A DNA stretch of 18,251 bases, taken from positions 1 through 18,251 of the forward strand of contig NZ_CAJKOX010000058.1 in assembly GCF_905201705.1 (NCBI RefSeq), given 5' to 3'. This DNA is from an uncultured Marvinbryantia sp. (GTDB lineage Bacteria; Bacillota; Clostridia; Lachnospirales; Lachnospiraceae). Numbering within the stretch: the stretch's first letter is position 1; the number at the start of each line of letters is the position of its first letter. Of this stretch, positions 6,383 through 13,723 are shown piece by piece. Both the position numbers and the translations under genes were made by a program. A model generated the notes under the pieces. That model did no database searches. It worked only from the letters and a program-made list of their open reading frames with translations, and was not told where the DNA came from.

Positions 6383-7918
6383 CTATGGCTGTATTTTGTT
6401 GAAGTCCTTCAGACTTTCATATAGCTTCGTATATTTTTGATAGTTCCTGTCATAAGCGGCAGTGTATTTGGGGTTCGGATGATACACCTTATCGATCTTC
6501 ACGCATACCCTTACCGCTTCTTCCACTGTCTGATAGACGTTCTTGGCCTTCATTGCAATCATAGCGGCTCCCAGACACGCGGCGTCTTTTTCCACCACGT
6601 TCATCACATCGCGATTCAAAATATCCGCCTTTATCTGCATCCAGCACGGAGATTTGGAAACGCCTCCGACAACCCGGACTTCGTCAAAACAAAATCCAAG
6701 GCTCTCATAATATTCCATATTGATGCGGAACTCATAGGTAAGGGAATCCATGATCGCCTTCACAAGATCGTGCCTTGTCGTGTCAATCGAAAGCCCTACC
6801 ATCGCGCCTCTGGAATCGAGGTCGTTCCACGGAGGCCCGCTGCCAATAAAATGCGGCAAAACCATTTCCTGAACCGGCCCCTCCGGCGCACGCCCGCACA
6901 TGACATCGTAGACGTCCCTTCCGCTTTTTTCGGCCTCCTGTATCTCCGCCAGAGAAAAATTATTCTTATACCATTTCAGGAGCAGTCCTCCGACCTGAGA
7001 CGATGACATCAGAAAATATTTGCCGGGAATCGTATAAACGTAGCAGGAGATCGCGGCGTCAAACGCCTTATCCGACGTGTACTTCTGATCCGTCACAACG
7101 CCCAGGCCTTCGATCGTTCCATGCGAATCTATCGCGGCCGAGCTGTCGATCAGGCCCGCGCCCAGAGCGGCGCATGTCTGATCCTGTCCGCCCGCCACCA
7201 GCTCTACCTGTTCGGTCAGCCCCAACGTGCCTGCCATCTCGGCACTCAGGCGCCCCACGATCTCCCCCGGCGCAAAGGCAGGACACAGCATGTCCATCTC
7301 AAGGCCGGCCTCTTTTACCAGCTCCTTTGACCATTCCTTTTTTTCAATGTCAAACATCATCGTCCTGCCAGCCTGCGGATAATCGATCGCCCCATCCGCA
7401 GCTCCCAGACGTTTCATGATAAACTCCGTAAACGTTACATATTTATATGTTTTTTCGAGAAGCTCCGGCTGATGCTTTCTCATCCACATGATCGTCGGCA
7501 GCGATCCCATCGGATGAGGCGGAAAGCCCGTCGTATCATAGATCCATCGTTTCCCCAATGCCCTGCACAGATCGTCCGTTTCCTGCTCTGCGCGGTAATC
7601 CATTCCGAGAATCGATGTCCGCAGCGGACGAAACTTCTTATCCACCGGCATAATTTCCTCACCGAGGATGGATGTGCAGATGGCAGCAAACTCTTCTGCC
7701 TTTGCGCCGTTTCTTTTTGCCGCATTTACCGACTCGGCAAGAACCTCCAGCACGCAGGCCCATACTGTCTCCGGGTCCTGTTCCGAGTACCCCGGCTGCG
7801 GGTGAAGGACATCAAACTCCCGGTAAGCTTTACCCAGGCTTTTGCCGGTTTCGTTATATACCGCCGCTTTGCACCCTGTCGTGCCGACGTCCAACCCAAT
7901 AAATAACATATTCACCAT
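6383..7918 (-). CDS. FGGY-family carbohydrate kinase (ketose/polyol kinase, substrate unknown)
   Basis: A 511-residue two-domain sugar kinase of normal FGGY length. Residues 6-20 carry the phosphate-binding start (FIGLDVGTTGCKAAV), Asp246 in AGGQDQTCAALGAG is the likely catalytic base, and RVVGGVSKSPCWMQIKADIL is the C-terminal FGGY/adenosine motif. It lacks the QMHG motif of true xylulokinases, and the usual WxDxR element is changed to ILGMDYRAE, so it is a different subtype from the other FGGY kinase here. Candidate substrates are a ketose made by the nearby aldose isomerase, or a polyol as for EryA. The ATG at 7918 overlaps the aldolase stop by 7 bp (ATGGTGA), which implies translational coupling; an in-frame ATG at 7909 is an alternative start. 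It is the last gene before the IS insertion. Confidence 0.88.
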   Translation of the reverse strand: MVNMLFIGLDVGTTGCKAAVYNETGKSLGKAYREFDVLHPQPGYSEQDPETVWACVLEVLAESVNAAKRNGAKAEEFAAICTSILGEEIMPVDKKFRPLRTSILGMDYRAEQETDDLCRALGKRWIYDTTGFPPHPMGSLPTIMWMRKHQPELLEKTYKYVTFTEFIMKRLGAADGAIDYPQAGRTMMFDIEKKEWSKELVKEAGLEMDMLCPAFAPGEIVGRLSAEMAGTLGLTEQVELVAGGQDQTCAALGAGLIDSSAAIDSHGTIEGLGVVTDQKYTSDKAFDAAISCYVYTIPGKYFLMSSSQVGGLLLKWYKNNFSLAEIQEAEKSGRDVYDVMCGRAPEGPVQEMVLPHFIGSGPPWNDLDSRGAMVGLSIDTTRHDLVKAIMDSLTYEFRINMEYYESLGFCFDEVRVVGGVSKSPCWMQIKADILNRDVMNVVEKDAACLGAAMIAMKAKNVYQTVEEAVRVCVKIDKVYHPNPKYTAAYDRNYQKYTKLYESLKDFNKIQP

Positions 7919-8586
7919 CTTTCTCCGTTCAAAACACGGTTTACGCCGCTTAACTCTTTTTCATTCAGTTCATATGCTCCGCCTAAAATCTTTGTCGTCA
8001 GTACGGCATGGCAGACCGCCTCCAGGCACTCCAGCTTGTAGCAGGCATCCATAACGTCTTTTTCAGAAAAGCAGAGCACTCCGTGACCGCGCAGGATCAT
8101 TGCCCGCACCCTGGGGTTCTTTTTGATGCACGCGCCCACGCACTGCGGAACCTCGGCAGTGGTCGGAACCGCAAATTCCGTTGTGTCAATTCCGCCAATA
8201 TCTAAAATAGCTTCCGGCATCATGAACCGTTCCACATGATAGTTCGACATCGCAAAACCGGTAGAAATCGGCGGGTGCGAGTGGACGATCGCGCGGATCT
8301 CCGGCATATCCCGGTAAACCTCCAGGTGCATGCGGATATCCTGTGCAGGTTTTAAGCCCTCCAAAAGATTTCCCTCCAAATCAATCAGGCTGATCTGTGT
8401 TTCATTGATCGCTCCCTTGTCAAATCCGGATGCCGTCAGCAGGATGCGGTCTTCGCCGATCCGAACACTGTAATTCCCTCCTTTCCCGATCAACAGCCCT
8501 CTCTCTGCTAATCGTTTGCCGACGTCGAGCATATCTGCCTTTGTCTGCCTGATTGCCTGCTTCATAATAAATTCATCGTAAGTCAT
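7912..8586 (-). CDS. Class II aldolase/L-ribulose-5-phosphate 4-epimerase-family protein
   Basis: A 224-residue zinc enzyme of the FucA/RhaD/AraD family. Zinc ligands are His102 and His104 (VHSHPP) and His168 (RGHGV); GNYSVR and the TASGFDKG loop match the phosphate site. The residue aligned with the catalytic Glu73 of FucA is Asp83 (KPAQDIRMH). AraD, the epimerase, also has Asp at this place (KPSSDTPTH), while aldolases normally have SSE. The FucA Tyr113 position seems to be Leu. It could cleave a ketose 1-phosphate to dihydroxyacetone phosphate plus an aldehyde, or epimerise a ketose phosphate. It is packed between dhaL and the FGGY kinase gene, with GGAGG inside the end of dhaL. The family is firm; the choice of reaction is open. 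Confidence 0.88.
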   Translation of the reverse strand: MTYDEFIMKQAIRQTKADMLDVGKRLAERGLLIGKGGNYSVRIGEDRILLTASGFDKGAINETQISLIDLEGNLLEGLKPAQDIRMHLEVYRDMPEIRAIVHSHPPISTGFAMSNYHVERFMMPEAILDIGGIDTTEFAVPTTAEVPQCVGACIKKNPRVRAMILRGHGVLCFSEKDVMDACYKLECLEAVCHAVLTTKILGGAYELNEKELSGVNRVLNGERW

Positions 8587-8592
8587 ACTATC

Positions 8593-9207
8593 TCATACCT
8601 CCATATTTGTCTGTTTCAGCGCTTTAAAAATCAATGCACCGACATAAGAGCCGCCGTCCAGCAGCCCCAGACTTTTTTCGCCGTAATAGGCTGCTCTTCC
8701 CCAGACGGCTTTCATCTGCCGAGTCGCCTCGCTGCCGTCGAGCGCGGCCTTGGCAGCAGCCGCCCACGGGTCGTCCTGCGTATCCTCAAGCGCCCGAATC
8801 GCGGGCTCCAGCGCATCTAAAATCGTTTTCTCGCCGACTCTGGAGCCGGCCTTGTCCATCACATTTTGCAGACCAAGCCTCATAGCCGCGGCCATTTCTT
8901 TTGTATCGCAGCTTTCTTTTCCCTTTAATCCCTTTGCGATTCCCTTCATGAAAAAGGAAAGGATCGTTCCCAGCGAGCTTGGAGCCGCTTCGTTAAAGGA
9001 ATTGCCGGCCCTGGAAAACAGCGCCGTCAACTGCGTCTCCTCCGTATGGCTCAAAAAGTCGCACACGGCGTGAAACCCATCGCTCATCGAAATACCCAGA
9101 TCACCGTCCCCGTTTTGCTGGTCGAGAAAAATCAATTGCTCCTTATTTGCGTCTATCTCCTCGGAAATAGCCTGAAATCCTTTTACCACCGTCGTTTTAT
9201 TGATCAT
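8593..9207 (-). CDS. dhaL: Dihydroxyacetone kinase-type ATP-binding subunit DhaL
   Basis: A 204-residue protein, the usual DhaL length. Three aspartates that bind Mg and nucleotide in DhaL are present: Asp29, Asp34 and Asp36 in LDQQNGDGDLG. GTILSFFMKGIAKGL and the DGGSYVGALIF end match the helical barrel. The longer frame that opens at 9264 would overlap dhaK; the ATG at 9207 is preferred because GGGGA lies about 8 nt upstream and homology begins there, leaving a 22-bp gap to dhaK. No DhaM is in the window, so phosphate probably comes from ATP (as in ATP-dependent Dha kinases and the L-erythrulose kinase LerK) unless a DhaM is encoded elsewhere. It works as a complex with the adjacent DhaK. 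Confidence 0.9.
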   Translation of the reverse strand: MINKTTVVKGFQAISEEIDANKEQLIFLDQQNGDGDLGISMSDGFHAVCDFLSHTEETQLTALFSRAGNSFNEAAPSSLGTILSFFMKGIAKGLKGKESCDTKEMAAAMRLGLQNVMDKAGSRVGEKTILDALEPAIRALEDTQDDPWAAAAKAALDGSEATRQMKAVWGRAAYYGEKSLGLLDGGSYVGALIFKALKQTNMEV

Positions 9208-9229
9208 ACTCTTTTCCCCGTCTCTTCGT

Positions 9230-10231
9230 TCATGCTCTGTAAAAGGGTGTGCTTGCAGGAGCAAGAAGCAGCTTTTTCAGTTCCTCGTCCAGGACAAACA
9301 CCGTTACCGATAACCCAGCCATCTCCATGGAGGTCGCATATTCCCCGATATGAGGCGCGATCACTGCAATCTGTTTTTCTTTCATGATCCGCGCTATCCG
9401 TCGGTATACGATCATCTGCTCTTCTATGGAGGTTGCGCCGAGGCCGTTTACCATCACAGATACTTCCTTCCCCGCGGACAGATCCAGCTCCCGACCGATT
9501 TTTTCGAGGATCATATCCGCCGTTTCGTCGGCTGTGAGAACCTTAGATTTTGAAATCCCGGTCTCTCCGTGTATGCCCATGCCGATCTCCATCTCGCCCT
9601 CGTTAATGGAAAACGTCGGCTTTCCGACCTCCGGCAGCACGCAGGGCGTCAGCGCCACGCCCATCGTGCGGATGTTTTGGAGCGCCTTTTGGGTGACGCG
9701 CACCACCTCGTCAAGACTGCGCATTTCCTCAGCCGCCGCACCGGCTATCTTGTACGCATAGACGATTCCCGCCACTCCCCTTCTGGTATCGGCCGCCTCC
9801 GCCGGCGCCGATGCAATATCGTCCGTTCCCAGAAGCTCTGCGCACCTGATATCCTCCAGTTCCTCGCAGTCCTCCATAGCCTGTCTGAAATTCATCTTAT
9901 CTCCGCCGTAATTGCCGTACAGGCACAGCACTCCCGCGCCGGCGTTTGCCGCGCGGATCGCCGCCTCCATTTTTGTGTAGGAGGGCGAGGCAAAGACATT
10001 GCCGACCGCGCATGCATCAAGCATGCCCTGTCCCACATATCCAAGGAACAGCGGCAGATGACCGAAACCTCCCCCTGTCACGATCCCCACTTTTCCCGTC
10101 TTCTTTTCTCCCGCCCGGATGAGGACTCGTTTATCATTTTCAAAAAAGCTAACCTTATCGCCGTACGCCGCATAAATTCCCTCCAGCGCCTCGTCCACAT
10201 AATTCTTCGGGTCATTTAAAATCTTCTTCAC
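9230..10231 (-). CDS. dhaK: Dihydroxyacetone kinase-type substrate-binding subunit DhaK, probably L-erythrulose kinase (LerK type)
   Basis: A 333-residue protein of DhaK length. It keeps His221 (GMGIHGETG), which binds the ketone substrate covalently, plus His58 and Asp111 (GGDKMNF), the acid-base residues. The pocket motif near His58 is GGGFGHLPLFLGYVG, where the dihydroxyacetone enzyme of E. coli has GGGSGHEPAHAGYIG, so the binding pocket differs. Together with the tetrulose-type isomerases downstream, this favours L-erythrulose or another short ketose as the substrate, giving L-erythrulose 1-phosphate; dihydroxyacetone remains possible. The start codon is GTG, with GGAGGTG placed well ahead of it. 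It is 34 bp after the upstream kinase stop and 22 bp before dhaL. Confidence 0.9.
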   Translation of the reverse strand: MKKILNDPKNYVDEALEGIYAAYGDKVSFFENDKRVLIRAGEKKTGKVGIVTGGGFGHLPLFLGYVGQGMLDACAVGNVFASPSYTKMEAAIRAANAGAGVLCLYGNYGGDKMNFRQAMEDCEELEDIRCAELLGTDDIASAPAEAADTRRGVAGIVYAYKIAGAAAEEMRSLDEVVRVTQKALQNIRTMGVALTPCVLPEVGKPTFSINEGEMEIGMGIHGETGISKSKVLTADETADMILEKIGRELDLSAGKEVSVMVNGLGATSIEEQMIVYRRIARIMKEKQIAVIAPHIGEYATSMEMAGLSVTVFVLDEELKKLLLAPASTPFYRA

Positions 10232-10265
10232 GGTACACCTCCACCATTCCCATGTTTTTTTGCAT

Positions 10266-11777
10266 TTACCGATATGTTTCTCTGAACGTTTTTATTCGGG
10301 CAAACTGCTGTCTGTTGTCCGGATAAATCGCTTGAAACAATGCAAAGAGCTCGTCGTAGAGCGCTGCGTTTCTTTTGTTCGGCTCCCAGATCTGCTGCGT
10401 CCCGCTTCGTTTAAAGAGCTCCTTTAGCGCTTCCTTCCCCATCCCGCAGCCCATACCGAGGATGGCCGCACCTCTGGCACCGCAGTAAGCTCCGCTTTCC
10501 GCGCGTCTTACCGGGATTTGGAATACATCGGCAAAGATCTGACACCATAGGTCGTTTGCCGCGCCTCCGCCGGATAAAATAAGCGTCCGCGGCTCCCCGC
10601 ACGCCTGAACGAGGCTCTCGGCAACTTCCCGCATACCCATTGCGATCCCTTCCAGCACCGACCGGAACAGATGCCCGATATGATGTTCAATATCCAGTCC
10701 CAAGAAGATCCCCTTTGCGTTGGTGTCCTCTATCGGATTCCTCTGTCCAAGCATAGACGGAAAAAAGAGCAATCCGCCGCTGCCCGCCGGCGTATCGCAG
10801 GCACACGCCTCCAATTCCGCGAACGTCCGCCCTTGTGCGAATGTACTGCGAAACCAGTTCGTGGTGTTTCCCACGCTCATAATCCCGGCATACGCCGTCC
10901 ACATTTCGGGAATCGCAGAAGCGTAAAACTGTATGGCTCCGTTTTTATTCTCATAAAACGTATCGGAAGCCGCCGAGATATTGCCACCGGATCCCAGGAC
11001 CACGCTGTAGATCCCCTTTTCTACCGCACCGGCGCCGGCTGTCTGCACAATCGCGTCGCCTCCTCCGATTACGATTTTGGTAGTTTGAGGGACGTGCAGT
11101 TCCCTGGCAATCTCGGGCAGGATATCCCCGGCATATGCGTTTGAGGGCTTTACCTTCGGCAATATCGACTCCGAAATGCCGATCATCTCCAAAAGCTCCC
11201 GGCTCCAGCATCTGTTTTTCACGTCGTATAGGCCATAGCCGCTGGCGTCCGATTCATCCGTGGCCGTCTCCCCTGTCAAAAGCAGCCGGAAATAATCCTT
11301 CGGCGTGACCACAACGTCCGTCCGCTCAAACAATTCCGGTTCATTCTGCTTCATCCAAAGCATTTTGCCACCCGTACAGGAGGCGACCATACGATTGTTG
11401 GTAAAGGATAAAAACCGATCCATGCCTCCGCATTTGTCGTAGATTTCTAAGATCTGCGCGTCGTTTCTGGCATCCACGCAGCTTATCATTGGCCGCAGCA
11501 CGTTTCGTTGCGCATCCAGCGCGACCAGTGAGTGCATCTGGGCAGTCACGCCGATCGCCCGCACCGCATTGCCGTTCAGACAGGAAACCGTATCCATCAG
11601 GCACTGCATGCCCATTTTGCGCAAGACAGAGGGATCCTGATCGTACGCCTTATTTTCTCTTGCGATCAGTGAGCCGTCATATCTTTTTTCGTCCGACGCT
11701 AACACCTTCCCGTTTTCATCGATGGCAACGGCTTTGCAGCCTGTACATCCGAGATCCAATCCTAAATATATATTCAT
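10266..11777 (-). CDS. FGGY-family kinase, xylulokinase-like
   Basis: With the ATG at 11777 the protein has 503 residues. It shows GLDLGCTGCKA at the N-terminus, TAQMHSLVALD (the QMH motif of xylulokinases), CVDARND, VTPKDYFRLLLTGETATDESDASG (close to XylB), the catalytic Asp241 in IGGGDAIVQTAGAG, and LSGGGAANDLWCQIFADVF near the C-terminus. The substrate is probably a linear ketose or polyol. A GTG at 11789 lies in the same frame, but the ATG has GAGG six bases ahead and is 8 bp past the upstream stop. The operon thus has two FGGY kinases of different subtypes plus a DhaKL kinase, an unusually large set that points to more than one substrate or to branch points. Confidence 0.88.
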   Translation of the reverse strand: MNIYLGLDLGCTGCKAVAIDENGKVLASDEKRYDGSLIARENKAYDQDPSVLRKMGMQCLMDTVSCLNGNAVRAIGVTAQMHSLVALDAQRNVLRPMISCVDARNDAQILEIYDKCGGMDRFLSFTNNRMVASCTGGKMLWMKQNEPELFERTDVVVTPKDYFRLLLTGETATDESDASGYGLYDVKNRCWSRELLEMIGISESILPKVKPSNAYAGDILPEIARELHVPQTTKIVIGGGDAIVQTAGAGAVEKGIYSVVLGSGGNISAASDTFYENKNGAIQFYASAIPEMWTAYAGIMSVGNTTNWFRSTFAQGRTFAELEACACDTPAGSGGLLFFPSMLGQRNPIEDTNAKGIFLGLDIEHHIGHLFRSVLEGIAMGMREVAESLVQACGEPRTLILSGGGAANDLWCQIFADVFQIPVRRAESGAYCGARGAAILGMGCGMGKEALKELFKRSGTQQIWEPNKRNAALYDELFALFQAIYPDNRQQFARIKTFRETYR

Positions 11778-11785
11778 ACGCCGCC

Positions 11786-12613
11786 TCACGTAAGCTTCAG
11801 GACATTCTGCGCATACTCAACGCTCTCCTTTACCAACGCCCATTCCTGCTTAACTGTTTCCTCGTGCGTATCGCAGCGGTCGATATACAGCTCCACAAAG
11901 CAATTCCCGTCATAACCGTTTTCCTCCAAAATCTTCAGAATCTTCGGGAAGTCCACATAGCCCTTTCCCAGCGCCACGCCGGTAATCACATCGCCCCGGG
12001 GATTGAGCGTTACCACATAGTCCTTGATATGCACTGATTTTGCATAAGGCGCCAGCGTGCGCACGGCTTCCTCCGTGGGTGTGATGAATACCGTTGAATT
12101 GCAGGTGTCGACCACCGCTCCCAGCGCGGGATCATGGACGCCTTCAATAATTTCCTTTACTTCACTTACCAGATTCCCTTTGCCGTTTTCGATGCCGATC
12201 TCGATCCCGTATTCATGCGCCAGCGGCATCAATGACCTGATCGTATCGATCCCGTTCTGCACCTGTTGTTTCAGCCCTTTGGCATCCGCGGTGCGGTCCA
12301 TATCCCAGCCGATCCGCATGACCTTTGCGCCGAGGATCTTCGATACGTTGAGCATTCTGATAAAGTAATCGCGATCCGTTCCGCGGGAGCCGGTTTCAAC
12401 GACAATCCCTTCTTTTTCGAGGCGGTCATGAAGCTGACGAAGCTTCTCGTCCGAATATTTTTCCAATTCCATATTGTTGCAGTACAGCAGCGCCTTTACC
12501 CCGTATTCTGCGCAGCGGTCGATCAAATCGTCGGCTGACATCGGATTCTGCGGGCGGTAATACGGCCTTCCAACCGACCAGCGGTAAGCAAACGAACCAA
12601 TTCCTAATCTCAT
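11786..12613 (-). CDS. Sugar phosphate isomerase/epimerase (xylose isomerase-like TIM barrel)
   Basis: A 275-residue TIM barrel of the AP endonuclease 2/xylose isomerase-like family. Four metal ligands expected for the family are visible: Glu142 (IGIENGKG), Asp169 (VVDTCNS), His195 (SVHIKDY) and Glu241 (CFVELYID). The family includes ketose 3-epimerases, EryC (D-erythrulose 1-phosphate 3-epimerase of the erythritol pathway) and the 3-oxo-isoapionate decarboxylase of apionate breakdown, which yields L-erythrulose. Either would fit the L-erythrulose branch encoded downstream, so this is the likely entry enzyme, but the sequence alone does not decide. AGGGAG lies 7 nt before the ATG. It is the first enzyme gene after the transporter genes. 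Confidence 0.83.
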   Translation of the reverse strand: MRLGIGSFAYRWSVGRPYYRPQNPMSADDLIDRCAEYGVKALLYCNNMELEKYSDEKLRQLHDRLEKEGIVVETGSRGTDRDYFIRMLNVSKILGAKVMRIGWDMDRTADAKGLKQQVQNGIDTIRSLMPLAHEYGIEIGIENGKGNLVSEVKEIIEGVHDPALGAVVDTCNSTVFITPTEEAVRTLAPYAKSVHIKDYVVTLNPRGDVITGVALGKGYVDFPKILKILEENGYDGNCFVELYIDRCDTHEETVKQEWALVKESVEYAQNVLKLT

Positions 12614-12639
12614 ATTTTTTCTCCCTTTCTTTTTCTATT

Positions 12640-13635
12640 TTAACTACGAAATCTCTTCTTCTCGAGATAGCCCAGCAGCGTCATCGTAAATACGATCACG
12701 ATTCCGTATGCCAGCTGCTGGATCGGCAACCCGAATCCGAGAAACGTCATAGCGCTCATCAGTAAAATGATAAATACTATACCCAGAAATGCCTGCAGCA
12801 TGTTGCCGTATCCGCCGTTCTGGCTGATTCCGCCGATCGTCACCGCCGCAACCATCGGCATCAAAAATGTTGTGCCGACGTCCGGATTCACGGCTCCTAT
12901 ACACATCGGAATAAACATTCCGGTCAGCCCGGCAAAAAATCCAGATATCACATATACGATAAGGTATATTTTCTTCGACGGGATACCGGCATGATCCGCG
13001 CCGGAAGGATTGCTTCCCGTCAGGATAACCTGTCGGCCAAACGTCGTTTTCTCCAACAGCACACCCATAAGAATGATAATAATAAACGGGAGTATAGCGG
13101 CCACCGGGATGATATTGTCCCCAATCCGAATACCTATTAATGTCGATAATTTTGACAGTTCTCTGGGCGCTCCCGATACTGTATAGCCGTTTGTGTATAC
13201 ATAGCTGAGGCCAAGAGAAAGAAGCTGCGTCGCCAGCGTGATAATAAACGGCGCAATATTAAATTTTGCAATCGCTATTCCATTAAAGAAGCCAAACGCC
13301 ATACCGATTCCTACCGAGATCAAAAGCCCGAGCAAAATAATCAGCCACGGATTCATCGTCCCCAGATCATTTAACGCGGACATCACGCTGGTGGAAATCA
13401 CCGCCGAAAACGCAGCCACGTTTCCGATGCTGAGATCGATACCCGAATTACCGGAAAGAAAGACAAAGACAAGACCAATGGCGCCGACCGTAAAATAAGC
13501 ATACGATGTAAACATCGAGATGATGCTCTGCAGCGAGAAGAAGTTCGGATTCCGGAAGGCCATGAAAACACAAAGTACTATAATCATGTAGACAACCGGA
13601 TAATCCAGTGAAATATGTTTGATCGTTTTTTTCAT
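12640..13635 (-). CDS. Sugar ABC transporter permease (RbsC-like, CUT2 family)
   Basis: A 331-residue, strongly hydrophobic protein with about 8-10 membrane segments (BPD_transp_2 family). The substrate-path motif SGNSGIDLSIGNVAAFSAV and the cytoplasmic coupling-loop motif GSNPSGADHAGI are present, and the C-terminus is basic (LEKKRFRS). The first ATG of the frame at 13653 is rejected in favour of 13635, which has AGGAG seven bases upstream and gives the start MKKTIKHISLD. It is the second permease of the system; the two probably form a heterodimer. It is separated from the substrate-binding protein gene by a terminator-like hairpin, which would lower its expression relative to the binding protein. 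Confidence 0.92.
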   Translation of the reverse strand: MKKTIKHISLDYPVVYMIIVLCVFMAFRNPNFFSLQSIISMFTSYAYFTVGAIGLVFVFLSGNSGIDLSIGNVAAFSAVISTSVMSALNDLGTMNPWLIILLGLLISVGIGMAFGFFNGIAIAKFNIAPFIITLATQLLSLGLSYVYTNGYTVSGAPRELSKLSTLIGIRIGDNIIPVAAILPFIIIILMGVLLEKTTFGRQVILTGSNPSGADHAGIPSKKIYLIVYVISGFFAGLTGMFIPMCIGAVNPDVGTTFLMPMVAAVTIGGISQNGGYGNMLQAFLGIVFIILLMSAMTFLGFGLPIQQLAYGIVIVFTMTLLGYLEKKRFRS

Positions 13636-13657
13636 GATCCAACTCCTCTTCATTCTT

Positions 13658-13692
13658 AAAAATTCCCCGGCCGGTGCCTGGCGACCGGGGAA
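13658..13692 (-). terminator. Intra-operon hairpin with T tract after the substrate-binding protein gene
   Basis: Perfect 8-bp stem TTCCCCGG (13663-13670) and CCGGGGAA (13685-13692) with a 14-nt loop. On the minus strand it is followed by TTTTT. It lies between the binding protein and permease genes, where such attenuators or RNA 3'-end stabilisers are common and allow more binding protein than permease. Confidence 0.75.
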
Positions 13693-13723
13693 ATAAGTCC
13701 TATTACAAGCATGGTTTGTTTAA

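Noticed and set aside
9208..9264. Upstream ATG for DhaL that would overlap the end of dhaK
   Set aside because: The extra 19 residues show no DhaL homology; the ATG at 9207 has its own ribosome binding site.
11778..11789. GTG start giving four extra residues (MRRR) on the xylulokinase-like protein
   Set aside because: It overlaps the upstream stop codon, whereas the ATG at 11777 has a well-placed GAGG.
3265..12613. The known apiose route through apulose-4-phosphate transketolase
   Set aside because: No transketolase subunit genes are present in the window, so this specific pathway is not supported, although an apiose-derived substrate is not excluded.
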